Shown piece by piece: positions 16,281 to 25,217 of a stretch of DNA of 62,136 bases; the stretch's first letter is position 1, and each line of letters starts with the position of its first letter. The position numbers and the translations under genes are program-made. Source of the DNA: an uncultured Clostridia bacterium (GTDB taxonomy: Bacteria > Bacillota > Clostridia > Oscillospirales > Ruminococcaceae); the NCBI GenBank assembly GCA_947624675.1, contig CANQLI010000007.1, positions 67,090 through 129,225 of the forward strand, written 5' to 3'. Below the pieces are notes generated by a model that saw only the letters and a program-made list of their open reading frames with translations, was not told the origin of the DNA and ran no database searches.

Positions 16281-16301
16281 TTTTTAAAAAGGAGAAAAAT
16301 T

Positions 16302-16709
16302 ATGACAAACACAAAAATTACATTTAAAAGAAAAATTATGGTTACCTTTTTTGCACTGCTTATGATGTGCATATCAATGTTTTCAATGTATAGTTTAAGT
16401 GCAGGCGCTGTTGATACAGAACCTCCGGTAGCTGAATCCTATTCAGCAGAAATAACACCCATGGTAAATCTGTCAACGGACTCATTTAACGGTCTTGACG
16501 GCATTAAGAACTTTATCGAAAAACAGCGTCCAACTATACTTGCTATTGCCGGAGCGATTGCTGTTGTCTGCATAATCTTTGCAGGAATATGCTTTATGTT
16601 TGGTCGATCCGGTTCACAAATAGCAAAAGGTTGGCTGCTTAACATTTTAATTGGTGTTTTCGTAATATCTGCAGGAAGCTTTTTAATTGCCCTGTTCTCA
16701 GGTAATTAA
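16302..16709 (+). CDS. VirB2-like conjugation pilin/channel subunit
   Basis: A 135-residue protein with AAAAGGAG before its ATG. A signal-like first span (about residues 10-33), a short acidic exported loop, then two hydrophobic helices (about 80-102 and 108-131) separated by GRSGSQIAKG. This is the layout of VirB2/TrbC pilins and of the small two-span proteins that precede VirB6 in Gram-positive conjugative elements. It is first in the transfer operon and is followed by a strong hairpin that may set its level above that of the next genes. The family name is inferred from topology and position. Confidence 0.68.
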   Translation: MTNTKITFKRKIMVTFFALLMMCISMFSMYSLSAGAVDTEPPVAESYSAEITPMVNLSTDSFNGLDGIKNFIEKQRPTILAIAGAIAVVCIIFAGICFMFGRSGSQIAKGWLLNILIGVFVISAGSFLIALFSGN

Positions 16710-16714
16710 GTTGT

Positions 16715-16745
16715 ATATTGCACCGCCTTATTGGCGGTGCAATAT
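16715..16745 (+). promoter_or_regulatory. 13-bp perfect hairpin between pilin and VirB6-like genes
   Basis: ATATTGCACCGCC / GGCGGTGCAATAT with a five-base loop, directly after the pilin stop. The following bases are only weakly T-rich, so this may be a leaky terminator or an mRNA stabiliser that raises pilin yield relative to the downstream genes. Confidence 0.75.
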
Positions 16746-16764
16746 TTATTGAAAGGGAGATTTT

Positions 16765-19700
16765 ATGTATAAAACATTAAAAAATCACAAAAAGCTCTCT
16801 TGTCTTTTGTTCGCAATTATAATATCTTTCTTTGCCTACACCGTAACAGTTTCAGCCGCTGATTGTGTTTACAGCACATGGGATAATGATCTTGTACAGC
16901 GAATCTCCGTAGCCAATACAATTAAAGATTGGATACGCAGTGCAAGTTATTCCATTCTCAGAGCAATGGCATCACTTATAGATATGGTAGAGGATGCGAT
17001 AGATGAGGTTCTTCATTTAAACCTATATGAAGGTGTTAAGCAGTTTTTTAATTTTGACAGTTGGATATATCCGTTGGCAGCATCTTTATTTTTGTTTTGT
17101 CTGATTGGCTGTACAATATTCCTTATGGTGTTTTATAACAAAGGACGAATGTCAGCTTTCATAAAGTCAATAATTATGGCTTCATTTCTTATTGCTGTTT
17201 TCCCTGCGTTAATTTCATCACTAACTGATCTAAAAGATGCGGGTGTCAGCAGTGTAGAAGCAATAGACCCATCAGGGTCAACATCATATGTAAAACACAG
17301 CATAGGTGATTCTATATTGTCGTCACTAACCGTTAATATGGAAGATTCAGGAAGGTACGGTTCTGAACGGTATATGTCACAATCTCAAAAGTACCAAACA
17401 ACACAGGATATTCCATATAATGTAAACATCAATGCGACAATAGATTCTGATAGTGACACACCATACAAATGGGCTGTCGATAATGCCGAACCTATTTCTA
17501 AAGACATTCGATTATATGAAGATCTTACTGATGATAATCTTTTAGAATTACTAGGCATTAAATCTTCTTATGATGAGCTTACAGAAATGTACGATATATT
17601 TAAAACATCAACCAGTGGAACAGGAAGACACAAAATAGAGAATTTTACAAAGCAGATCACTCATTGGATCAGGGATGAAGGCGGTCATTTAGAGCTCCAG
17701 ACCGAAACGATGAGAGGCGATCGTATTTGGTATTACGATATTTGTTATCAGACATATCTTAAGCTTATGCACACCGATGGATTTGATTCATCACACTTTG
17801 AAGGTGTTGTCTGGGATACCAGTAGCGGTGTGTTTAAACTGACATCTGAATATGGAATGCGAATAACCAAAACGCTTTCTAACGGCAATGAAATTGATGT
17901 TGATTCTCAAACAACTACAACAGTTACTGATTACAAAGTGTCACCAACACCTAAGTCGCTGATGTCAAAGTTGTTATCCTATATACGCAGCACAGATACC
18001 GCACGCTTACTCAATACTATTCACAATGAAATTGAAAGCGAAAAGGATACCAGATATGATTACACTTATCGAAAGCTATATACAGACGCTGATTATGAGG
18101 CTGAAAAGGACGATTGGAATTTAGACCTTTATGTATTTTTATCCCGTGCGCTCTCAAACCCATTTACTCCGGTTGAAAATGTATATAAATACGACTTTGA
18201 CTTTTGGTACGGTTTGATTGTTCTTATATCTGTACTGATATGTCTTTTATCTGCGGGAATACGCATTGTAAGACTTCTTTTAGATATTATTTTTATGCAA
18301 ATAATAGGGCCGTTAGTTTTTGCGAGTGACTTGCAGGAATCCGGAAGAACTAAACGACTGCTATCCGAAATCATATCATCGTTTATCGTTATTATTATAG
18401 TTTTACTGCTACTTAAACTATATATAATCATTCTGCTTTGGACATTTAATCAAAATATCGGTTGGATAACAAAACTACTGATAATCTTTGGCGGTTGGAG
18501 ATTTACCATTGACGGCCCTGATATTGTCACAAAGATTTGCGGAATTGATGCAGGAGTTAAATCCGGTCAGGCTGCACTGTTAGGCGCTTATGCTGCTGCA
18601 CGAACAGGTGTAGGGGTCGCTCGTGGCGTAGGGCGGTTTGCTCGTGGCGCTGCGTCCGGAGCATATAATGTTGTATCTGGTGTTGTTGGCGGAGCTAGTC
18701 ACGGTAAAGGCGGTGACGGACTTGGCAATACTGTATCAGGCGCAAAACAAACAGGCGGATTTATGAAAGCCGCATCATCGGTAACAGGATATGCGGCGGG
18801 TTCAGTTATAAGAGGCGCAGGCAAGGCAATTAAGCCCAAAAATATAGGACGAGTATTAGGTAGCGCTGCAAATAAAGCGAATACAGTAAAGAATCTCGGT
18901 GCTAAAGGTTCTGCACAAGCCGTTGTGTCAAATGTATCCGGTGCTGTTGTAGATTCTGCAAAATCAGCAAAAGATAAGATTTCTGATAAAGCAAACAAAG
19001 CTTACAACAACTTTAAAGATGGTTATTCATCTACCAGACACAACAAAGACGGTGAACCTGTTGCAAATGTTACTGATGCCAATGAAACTCCCAGTGAACC
19101 TATTGACAACAATATGAATCAGGAACTGCCAAATTATAATCCGGGCGCTGTTGTTTCACCACCTGATAACATAGACAATGTGATTGCGAACGAGTTAAGT
19201 AAGCAAAATAATCCACAAGTTGATCTCAATGATGTTAAAGCTTTGCATATACCGATAAAAAGTAATGAATTGCAAGATATTTCTGTATCTAAACGGCAAT
19301 TCAAGCCTAAAGATTATCCACAGGCAAAAATAACAAGATATACATCAGGTGCAACTCAAAAATCGCCTAAAAATCATAATGACAATAGTGCGACGAAAGT
19401 AGTTGATAATAACAAAGAAAAAGCAAGTACAACATCTAAGCCGGAAAAATCAGGATCGGTAGTAAAAGATACAAAGCGACGCCGTTCAAAATCTTCACCA
19501 CATCAGATAGTTACAAGCCGTCCGTCACAGGCTAATGCTGTTGCGGATGCACGAACACAAAGGATTTCCAGTGAGTATGATGCTAATTTCAACCAAGCCA
19601 TAAAGCGTAGGAAAATGGAAAATAGTGAAAGCGCAAGATCAGGTCATTCTCCATCAAATAAACCAAAAAATCAAACTGGTAAGTCCTCTCACATTGTAAA

Positions 19701-19788
19701 TAACAGTGGTAAAGATAAAGCGAGAGTAGTAGAGAGTAAACAACCTACAACAGATAATATCATTAAACCGAAAGGAGATCAAGAATAA
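16765..19788 (+). CDS. VirB6/TrbL-like conjugation membrane protein (pLS20_p028 type)
   Basis: A 1007-residue protein with GAAAGGGAG before the ATG. It has a signal-like N-terminus ending in VSAAD, spans near 96-120 and 128-152, a large exported region of about 300 residues, then four spans (about 475-500, 508-525, 535-560, 570-585). A Gly/Ala-rich segment follows (about 600-740), then a disordered Lys/Ser/Asn-rich tail. This matches the long polytopic VirB6-like proteins of Gram-positive conjugation systems such as that of pLS20. It should form the inner part of the transfer channel. The tail may contact the ATPases. The stop codon overlaps the next start by one base. Confidence 0.8.
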   Translation: MYKTLKNHKKLSCLLFAIIISFFAYTVTVSAADCVYSTWDNDLVQRISVANTIKDWIRSASYSILRAMASLIDMVEDAIDEVLHLNLYEGVKQFFNFDSWIYPLAASLFLFCLIGCTIFLMVFYNKGRMSAFIKSIIMASFLIAVFPALISSLTDLKDAGVSSVEAIDPSGSTSYVKHSIGDSILSSLTVNMEDSGRYGSERYMSQSQKYQTTQDIPYNVNINATIDSDSDTPYKWAVDNAEPISKDIRLYEDLTDDNLLELLGIKSSYDELTEMYDIFKTSTSGTGRHKIENFTKQITHWIRDEGGHLELQTETMRGDRIWYYDICYQTYLKLMHTDGFDSSHFEGVVWDTSSGVFKLTSEYGMRITKTLSNGNEIDVDSQTTTTVTDYKVSPTPKSLMSKLLSYIRSTDTARLLNTIHNEIESEKDTRYDYTYRKLYTDADYEAEKDDWNLDLYVFLSRALSNPFTPVENVYKYDFDFWYGLIVLISVLICLLSAGIRIVRLLLDIIFMQIIGPLVFASDLQESGRTKRLLSEIISSFIVIIIVLLLLKLYIIILLWTFNQNIGWITKLLIIFGGWRFTIDGPDIVTKICGIDAGVKSGQAALLGAYAAARTGVGVARGVGRFARGAASGAYNVVSGVVGGASHGKGGDGLGNTVSGAKQTGGFMKAASSVTGYAAGSVIRGAGKAIKPKNIGRVLGSAANKANTVKNLGAKGSAQAVVSNVSGAVVDSAKSAKDKISDKANKAYNNFKDGYSSTRHNKDGEPVANVTDANETPSEPIDNNMNQELPNYNPGAVVSPPDNIDNVIANELSKQNNPQVDLNDVKALHIPIKSNELQDISVSKRQFKPKDYPQAKITRYTSGATQKSPKNHNDNSATKVVDNNKEKASTTSKPEKSGSVVKDTKRRRSKSSPHQIVTSRPSQANAVADARTQRISSEYDANFNQAIKRRKMENSESARSGHSPSNKPKNQTGKSSHIVNNSGKDKARVVESKQPTTDNIIKPKGDQE

Positions 19789-20144
19789 TGGGTATGATTC
19801 CTAAAACGACAACGGCCGAGAGAAAGATATGGAAAAATATAACTATGTCAAGAATCATAGGGCTATTGGTTGCATTTGTTTCCGGGTTATTGATCGGCTC
19901 AGTGTTTTGTAAAACTTGGGCAACCGTTATACTTGCTATTACAAATACTGTCGGATTTTACATACTTTCAGCAAATGATATTGTAAATCCCCGGCAAAAG
20001 TTTTACATGGGATACAAGGCTTGGCTTGTATCCCATATAAAGCCGAAAACATATTTTGGCAACAATACGAGTGAGGTCGTTAAATACTTAAAAAAGGAGG
20101 AAACTAAGACAAGTGAAAAAAGTAAAAAACGCAAAAGTAAGTAA
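19788..20144 (+). CDS. VirB3-like conjugation protein (DUF5592 type)
   Basis: A 118-residue protein that starts in the last base of the VirB6-like gene after AAAGGAG. It has two adjacent hydrophobic segments (about 25-43 and 46-64) and a Lys-rich C-terminus that overlaps the VirB4 gene. Size, topology and position directly before the VirB4 ATPase match VirB3/PrgI-like and DUF5592 proteins, which dock VirB4 to the membrane. Overlap on both sides implies tight translational coupling. Confidence 0.68.
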   Translation: MGMIPKTTTAERKIWKNITMSRIIGLLVAFVSGLLIGSVFCKTWATVILAITNTVGFYILSANDIVNPRQKFYMGYKAWLVSHIKPKTYFGNNTSEVVKYLKKEETKTSEKSKKRKSK

Positions 20145-22572
20145 AACCTGTAGAAAACGAAAAAATGAAAAGCTCATTACCGAAGCGCAAATGATTGATA
20201 AGTTACTTGATATTCACGGCGGCGACAACAATACTGTAGTTTTGAAAACTGCTGTAGATAGTGTCAATGTTGCTGTAATATCAATTATCGGATGTGACAT
20301 AATGAATTTTAAAGATATTGATATTATCAATGCGTTTGATTCTTTTGCCAACGCTTCGATGGCTTTAAAATCACTTGACCATAAATATGTATTCACTGAT
20401 TCTAAACCTATATTGTCCAAACAAAAACGGCATATAGAGTATCGGCTTTCAAAAAATACTAATTTAAAATGCCGTCAAATTTTACTGCGAGAATACGAAT
20501 GGTTGAGTAACATTGAATACAATCAAAACGACCGACAGACATTTTTGCTTGTCTATGGTAAAAATTTATCAGAGCTTGATGAATCTGTTGCACAGTACAT
20601 AAATTCTATGAGCGCTTATTGCAGTACAAGCAGACTTAATACCGATGATGCGTTACAATTTATGAGAAAACTGCTTCATAGAGGATGTGAGCTTGATGAA
20701 AAACGCATTTTACCAAAAAAGCTAAGTGTATTAAGCAATCATTATGTTATCAATGATAAGCGTTACTGTTCTGTTATCACTTGTCACGACTTCCCTTCAT
20801 ATTTCGACGATCTAACATTTGCATATTTGTTCACTAGATTGCAAGGTGCAGAGATAACTCTTGACAGCTATATGCAGAGCAAAAAACAAACTATTGATGA
20901 GCTTGACCGATCAATACAGGAAATTGATTCACGCAGCAGCATCACTCAGGAGAGGACTGATGAGATAAACAATAGTCAGGATATTGCCGAGCTTTCTAAC
21001 ATTTATAACAATGTGCGTTCCGCAAATGAAAGAATGATGAAATCCACCTTGAGGATCCATCTGTCGGCAGATAGTGAAGAAGAACTCAACAAAACAATAA
21101 ACGATGCTGTACTTAGTCTTTCCGAGTTGGGTATTGAAGCTCATATAAATGAGAATGAAATGCTCAAAGAATATGAATCGCTTGTTATGATAAATAACAA
21201 TATGCTTACGGCGTTGCCGTTGCAAGATACATACAAGCGACAGTATCCATTTTACTATCAGTCTTTAATAGATGATAACGGTATGTATTTTGGTGAGACA
21301 TATACTCACGGACTTGTCATTCTTGATCCGTTTTTATATGACCGTAAAGTACGCATTTCATACGATATGCTTCTTAGTGGAGTTAAGGGTAGTGGTAAAT
21401 CTGCTACACTTAAAGCTATGATGCAAGACACGCTTGCTTTGGGACACAAAGTATTAGCTATTGATGTAGAAAAGGAATATTACGGCATTGCTAAAGAGTT
21501 TGGCGGAAAGGTTATAAAGCTTAGCAAAAATTCTATTATCAATCCACTTGAGCTTAGGAGATCAATGGTTTTAGAAATTGATAACGAAGGTGTGACCCAT
21601 ACTTCACCCGAAGAAGCCATAGCTTCAAACTTTGCATCTGAATTGTCAAGAATAAATGTATTTTTCACTCAGTATATCCCATCAATGAACGATATTGAGT
21701 TAGCTGAACTCAAAGACTTACTGGCTGAAACATTTGACAGATTTGGTATAAATGACAAAACAGATTTATCGTCTCTTCGTCCGGAGGACTTCCCTATTCT
21801 TTCGGATTTACTTCAAATTGTTCGAGAAAGGTTGTATGAGAAAGACGGTATCCACTATAAAGAAAATATTACCGAATCAAAGAAAACTATATACGAGCGT
21901 ATAGAAGCGTGGATCAAACCTATTGCTGAAGGTATATACGCTTCAATGTTTAACGGTCACAGCACTGTAAAAATCACAGACGAAAAACTCATTGTTTTCG
22001 ATGTTCAAGCTTTAGCTGAACTTGAAGAAAACATATATAACGCTGTATTGTTTCAACTGCTATCTATGATGTGGGCTGAAACCTGTGACAATGCCTACAA
22101 TAATAAAGTGATCGATAAAAACTATGACAGATCGTATATTGTATCACTAATCGATGAAGCACATAGGTTTATGAGTAGCAAAAATCCTGAGTGTACCGAT
22201 TTTATAGCTAAAATGACCCGACGGTCTAGGAAATATGATGCCGGACTTTGGTTTGCATCGCAATCTATTACAGACTTTTTCCCTGACGGTGTATCAGACG
22301 GTACAGATACTATCCGGACGATATTCGGACTGGTACAGTACAAGCTTATTTTTAAGCAGCCTCCTGAAGCTATCAATGCTCTTATTAAAGCATTTCCGCA
22401 ATTCACTCAATCTGAGTTAATGAGTACCGGTAATTTTATTCCGGGTGAAATGCTTATGAGCCTTGGGGGTAAACTAAAGCTCAGATGTCAGAGGTATATT
22501 TCACCGGAGGACTTCGATTATTTCGGTAATTCCCGTGATAAACGATTCGAGGATGGTGATAACTATGAGTAA
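20113..22572 (+). CDS. virB4: VirB4/TrbE-type conjugation ATPase
   Basis: An 819-residue protein starting with GTG at 20113, 12 bases after AAAAAGGAGG and inside the VirB3-like gene. Walker A is GVKGSGKSAT near residues 423-431; Walker B with the catalytic glutamate is SLIDEAHRF near 679-687; a motif FASQSITDFF follows. The N-terminal half contains the usual VirB4 domain with charged helices. It powers assembly of the transfer channel at the inner face of the membrane. It has the full length for the family. The stop overlaps the start of the next membrane gene. Confidence 0.92.
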   Translation: MKKVKNAKVSKTCRKRKNEKLITEAQMIDKLLDIHGGDNNTVVLKTAVDSVNVAVISIIGCDIMNFKDIDIINAFDSFANASMALKSLDHKYVFTDSKPILSKQKRHIEYRLSKNTNLKCRQILLREYEWLSNIEYNQNDRQTFLLVYGKNLSELDESVAQYINSMSAYCSTSRLNTDDALQFMRKLLHRGCELDEKRILPKKLSVLSNHYVINDKRYCSVITCHDFPSYFDDLTFAYLFTRLQGAEITLDSYMQSKKQTIDELDRSIQEIDSRSSITQERTDEINNSQDIAELSNIYNNVRSANERMMKSTLRIHLSADSEEELNKTINDAVLSLSELGIEAHINENEMLKEYESLVMINNNMLTALPLQDTYKRQYPFYYQSLIDDNGMYFGETYTHGLVILDPFLYDRKVRISYDMLLSGVKGSGKSATLKAMMQDTLALGHKVLAIDVEKEYYGIAKEFGGKVIKLSKNSIINPLELRRSMVLEIDNEGVTHTSPEEAIASNFASELSRINVFFTQYIPSMNDIELAELKDLLAETFDRFGINDKTDLSSLRPEDFPILSDLLQIVRERLYEKDGIHYKENITESKKTIYERIEAWIKPIAEGIYASMFNGHSTVKITDEKLIVFDVQALAELEENIYNAVLFQLLSMMWAETCDNAYNNKVIDKNYDRSYIVSLIDEAHRFMSSKNPECTDFIAKMTRRSRKYDAGLWFASQSITDFFPDGVSDGTDTIRTIFGLVQYKLIFKQPPEAINALIKAFPQFTQSELMSTGNFIPGEMLMSLGGKLKLRCQRYISPEDFDYFGNSRDKRFEDGDNYE

Positions 22573-23332
22573 GCTTCAGGATAAAATCAACACCTTTAGT
22601 GATAAACTTAAGGAAGATCAGAAACGCATCATATCAACAAAATCCCGTGGAAAGAAGTTTTATATTGCGTTTACTGTTGTTATCGTTACCGTCTATTTAT
22701 TGGCATTTACTTCAAAGCCATTTGCTATGATGCTGAGCAATAATAACAAAACCGACATAGTAAGCGAAGATTATAATCAGACTATTTCAATTGAAGGTGA
22801 ATATGATCTTAAGGTTACCAATGCCCAAATCAACAAAGCTTCTAAAGAATTAAGATTTGACTTGCTGATAAAGCACTTTTATGAATCTTACAATATTACA
22901 GATTCTGATACTAGCTATGTTGATCGTGTTTCTAAGCCTAAAATTATCAAGGTATTATTTGACTCTGAGTCAATCGATGAGGAATCCGCTGAATACAAGA
23001 TTGTTGACAATACTGAGCAAAGATTTCATAGTACAGTAACAGTCAACCTTGATGATGTGGATTTTAAGAGCTGTATCATATTATTTGAATATAAAAAGCT
23101 TGCATACTCAGACGAAGACAAAGTTGACGAATATGGCAATATCATAAAAGGCGAAAAGCATAACAGCGAAATATGTAAATGCTATATTCGTATTAGTCGT
23201 AATGATTTTAAATCAGTCAGCAAATGGGATAATGTGGAATTTGTACAGCCTACCACAGAAGCACCAACAGAATCAACAGCCGTTGTTACATCTAAGACAA
23301 GAAAAGGAGTAAAAGATGCAATTCAAGAGTAA
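22565..23332 (+). CDS. Bitopic membrane protein of the transfer operon
   Basis: A 255-residue protein. The ATG at 22565 overlaps the virB4 end by 8 bases and follows GGTGAT; the earlier in-frame GTG (22535) and ATG (22553) have no better site. A cytoplasmic amphipathic N-terminus (about 1-33), one span (about 34-55), then an exported beta-rich domain of about 170 residues and a Thr/Pro-rich end (TTEAPTESTAVVTSKTRKG). The layout is that of VirB8-like or TcpC-like scaffold proteins that link channel and ATPases, but no sequence motif proves it. The end overlaps the next gene by 17 bases. Confidence 0.6.
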   Translation: MSKLQDKINTFSDKLKEDQKRIISTKSRGKKFYIAFTVVIVTVYLLAFTSKPFAMMLSNNNKTDIVSEDYNQTISIEGEYDLKVTNAQINKASKELRFDLLIKHFYESYNITDSDTSYVDRVSKPKIIKVLFDSESIDEESAEYKIVDNTEQRFHSTVTVNLDDVDFKSCIILFEYKKLAYSDEDKVDEYGNIIKGEKHNSEICKCYIRISRNDFKSVSKWDNVEFVQPTTEAPTESTAVVTSKTRKGVKDAIQE

Positions 23333-23642
23333 AACCAACGCCATAAAATTGATCGGATATGTAAACTCTTTGCCACAGATAAGTGACGCAAGTCAATACG
23401 CTATTGAGTTCAAGCTGTCCGTGCCCCGACCTTGTGATAAGGGCGAACGGCAATATTATGATGTAATAAACATCTATGTGTCCGACCATAACACAGTGCT
23501 GTTTTGTAAAAACAATCTTCAGAAAGGTCAGACAATAATCGTTAAAGGAGAACTAAGAAAGTTCAAGGAAAACAACAACTACAAGGTATGTTCTTCAGAC
23601 ATATCTATTCAATCATCTTATAATAACAGAGGAGGAAAATAA
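23316..23642 (+). CDS. Small OB-fold protein, SSB-like
   Basis: A 108-residue protein overlapping the previous gene, with AAAAGGAG before the ATG. The strands IKLIGYVNSLPQI, YAIEFKLSV, YDVINIYVSD, VLFCKNNLQKGQTIIVKGEL match the beta-barrel of single-stranded-DNA-binding proteins, but it lacks the acidic tail of true SSB. It stands directly before an SSB gene, so the pair may coat the transferred strand together or one may regulate the other. Confidence 0.6.
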   Translation: MQFKSKTNAIKLIGYVNSLPQISDASQYAIEFKLSVPRPCDKGERQYYDVINIYVSDHNTVLFCKNNLQKGQTIIVKGELRKFKENNNYKVCSSDISIQSSYNNRGGK

Positions 23643-23643
23643 A

Positions 23644-24063
23644 ATGTTAAATACAGCAACTTTTAACGGCAGATTTACTGCCAATCCAGAAATTGAGGTA
23701 GCAAAAAACGGAAAGGGATATGTCCGGTTTACGATTGCAGTTGAACGCTCGTATAAAAAAAAGAATAATGAGCGCTTAACCGATTTCTTCACTTGCTTTG
23801 CTAGTGAAGTCATTGCCAAAGTCATTTGTGATCACTTTAAGAAAGGAGACGGCATAATAGTCAGCGGTGAGATGCGAAACTCAAAGTTTACGACTAAAGA
23901 AGGTGTGGAAGTAAGCACAAATATTTTACAGGTAAAAGGCTTTGATTTTCCTGTGTCACGCCCGAAAGAAAAAACTGACACCATAGCCAGAGCGTTAAGT
24001 GATGCGTCAATAGATGACTTTGAAGAAATCTTACCGGCGGCAGAATCCGATGTTCCGTTTTGA
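23644..24063 (+). CDS. ssb: Single-stranded-DNA-binding protein
   Basis: A 139-residue protein with GAGGAGG before the ATG. The OB-fold is clear: MLNTATFNGRFTANPEIEV, GYVRFTIAVERSY, TDFFTCFASEVIAKVICDHFKKGDGIIVSGEM. It ends in DVPF after an acidic stretch, the hallmark tail that recruits partner proteins in bacterial SSB. The element thus brings its own SSB to protect transferred DNA. A GTGGGACT palindrome follows the stop by 5 bases. Confidence 0.88.
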   Translation: MLNTATFNGRFTANPEIEVAKNGKGYVRFTIAVERSYKKKNNERLTDFFTCFASEVIAKVICDHFKKGDGIIVSGEMRNSKFTTKEGVEVSTNILQVKGFDFPVSRPKEKTDTIARALSDASIDDFEEILPAAESDVPF

Positions 24064-24068
24064 TATGA

Positions 24069-24087
24069 GTGGGACTTTTAGTCCCAC
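24069..24087. repeat. GTGGGACT palindrome, site 2
   Basis: GTGGGACTTTTAGTCCCAC followed by a T-rich run, between ssb and the next gene. Confidence 0.88.
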
Positions 24088-24113
24088 TCTTTATTTTTAT
24101 AAGGAGAAACACT

Positions 24114-24443
24114 ATGAAGATCACTGTTAGAATTAACGATGATATTGCTCAGAAACTTGATGCAACTTTTGAAAACTATCACATAAAGTTTAAAACTAAA
24201 AACGACTTTTATAATCATATTCTGGAATCGTTTTTAAATTCTAATACTCCATCAATATCTAATTTTTTACCGGAGATTATTAAAGCAATATGTCAAGAAA
24301 CTATCAATAAAAACATAGAAGAAAATCGACTTCTTGTTAAAGAAGTTGTAAGGACTACTGAACTTGCTTGTGCTAAAATAAGTAATGTTGCAGACAGTCT
24401 CATAGACTACATTCCTCAAGAAAGTGATCTTGAGGAGACTTAA
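24114..24443 (+). CDS. Small DNA-binding-like protein (RHH type)
   Basis: A 109-residue protein. ATG 24114 is chosen because AAGGAG lies 7 bases upstream; the longer frame from 24069 runs through the palindrome. The start MKITVRINDDIAQKLDATFE resembles the strand and first helix of ribbon-helix-helix proteins, followed by KTKNDFYNHILESFL. The rest is helical. It lies directly before the oriT-like region, so it could be an accessory protein of the relaxosome or an autoregulator. Confidence 0.55.
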   Translation: MKITVRINDDIAQKLDATFENYHIKFKTKNDFYNHILESFLNSNTPSISNFLPEIIKAICQETINKNIEENRLLVKEVVRTTELACAKISNVADSLIDYIPQESDLEET

Positions 24444-24585
24444 TTTTTTTTACTTTTTGATGTTAAATAATGTTCAACACAGTGTTTAACATTGTTAAAA
24501 AGCGGTTAAAAATTGTTTAACATTGCTTGATAAACAGCTAAAAAGCGTTTAATATTGTTAAACACTGCCGTCACTTTTTTTGAGC

Positions 24586-24609
24586 GAAAGCCCAGTTTTA
24601 CTGGGTTTC
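24586..24609. repeat. Inverted repeat in the oriT-like region
   Basis: GAAAGCCCAGT and ACTGGGTTTC around a short T loop, with one bulged G. Confidence 0.75.
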
Positions 24610-24615
24610 GCAACC

Positions 24616-24631
24616 GGACTGCCAGCAGTCC
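24616..24631. repeat. Inverted repeat in the oriT-like region
   Basis: GGACTGC/GCAGTCC, perfect 7-bp arms with a two-base centre. Confidence 0.75.
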
Positions 24632-24694
24632 TTTATGCTCCTTTCTTGAGCGAAGCGAAAGAAAGAGGCAAAAAAATTTATTGGAGGTATTTTT

Positions 24695-25177
24695 ATGGAA
24701 AAAGAACGAAAGTTCGTCGGTATAAGAATTGATTCAAATCTCAACAGCATAATAAACAAATGTTTAGCTGCTAATAGGTACTGTTCAAACACATCAGAGC
24801 TTGTCCGATATGCAACAGTTTTTTACGCTGTTGCGACAAAGACGATCGCTTTAGAGGATGTTCCAAAGGATATAAAAGGTAGGGTCAGCTTAATGATTGA
24901 TGGATTAAATTTCGGTGGCTCAATGAATAAGGCAGATAGCGAGTTTGAAAAAATCCTACTGCGTCTTGGAAAGATAACAAAGAACACTGAAATACTTTTG
25001 GGAGTGATAAACAATATTATGTATTTTTCTCCGGAAGCATTATCAAGCAATCCCCCATCAGACACATATCAATCTCACAAAACAAGCCCGCATAACTTTT
25101 TAAAAGCAGCAGAAACCGAATACAACAAATTGACCGAGTACAAACGAATAGATCAGGCAAATAAAAATGGTGTGTAA
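24695..25177 (+). CDS. Relaxosome accessory protein, RHH type
   Basis: A 160-residue protein with TTGGAGG before its ATG. The N-terminus EKERKFVGIRIDSNLNSIINKCLAANRYCSNTSELVRYA follows the strand-helix-helix pattern of plasmid mobilisation proteins (MobC-like) that bind oriT and load the relaxase. The C-terminal half is helical and hydrophilic. It sits between the oriT-like region and the relaxase gene, the expected place for this role. Palindrome site 3 follows. Confidence 0.68.
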   Translation: MEKERKFVGIRIDSNLNSIINKCLAANRYCSNTSELVRYATVFYAVATKTIALEDVPKDIKGRVSLMIDGLNFGGSMNKADSEFEKILLRLGKITKNTEILLGVINNIMYFSPEALSSNPPSDTYQSHKTSPHNFLKAAETEYNKLTEYKRIDQANKNGV

Positions 25178-25178
25178 T

Positions 25179-25196
25179 GTGGGACTAAAATCCCAT
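25179..25196. repeat. GTGGGACT palindrome, site 3 (imperfect)
   Basis: GTGGGACTAAAATCCCAT, one base shorter on the right arm, between the accessory gene and the relaxase gene. Confidence 0.75.
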
Positions 25197-25217
25197 TTCA
25201 AAGGGAGGTGTTAAAAT

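Larger units (their letters stand above)
24444..24694. other. Candidate origin of transfer (oriT) region
   Basis: About 250 gene-free bases between an RHH-like gene and the RHH/relaxase genes. The left half has three related tracts of the type TGTTTAACATTGTTAAA. The right half has compact inverted repeats: GAAAGCCCAGT/ACTGGGTTTC (24586-24609) and GGACTGC/GCAGTCC (24616-24631). The sequence TTGAGCGAA occurs twice (near 24579 and 24646). Iteron-like repeats plus nested inverted repeats next to relaxase genes are the usual composition of oriT. The nick site cannot be placed from sequence alone. Confidence 0.65.

Noticed and set aside
18699-18998. Minus-strand frames inside the VirB6-like gene and similar antisense frames in priA, prkC and obg
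   Set aside because: They mirror the codon pattern of the real gene on the other strand, lack ribosome sites, and give low-complexity products.
24468-24570. CRISPR-like spaced repeats
   Set aside because: The TTTAACATTGTTAAA tracts are irregularly spaced, differ from each other, and have no spacer-sized gaps or cas genes; an oriT or binding-site role fits better.
24444-24694. Retron msr/msd or other structured RNA
   Set aside because: No reverse transcriptase is present in the window; the relaxase context explains the inverted repeats.
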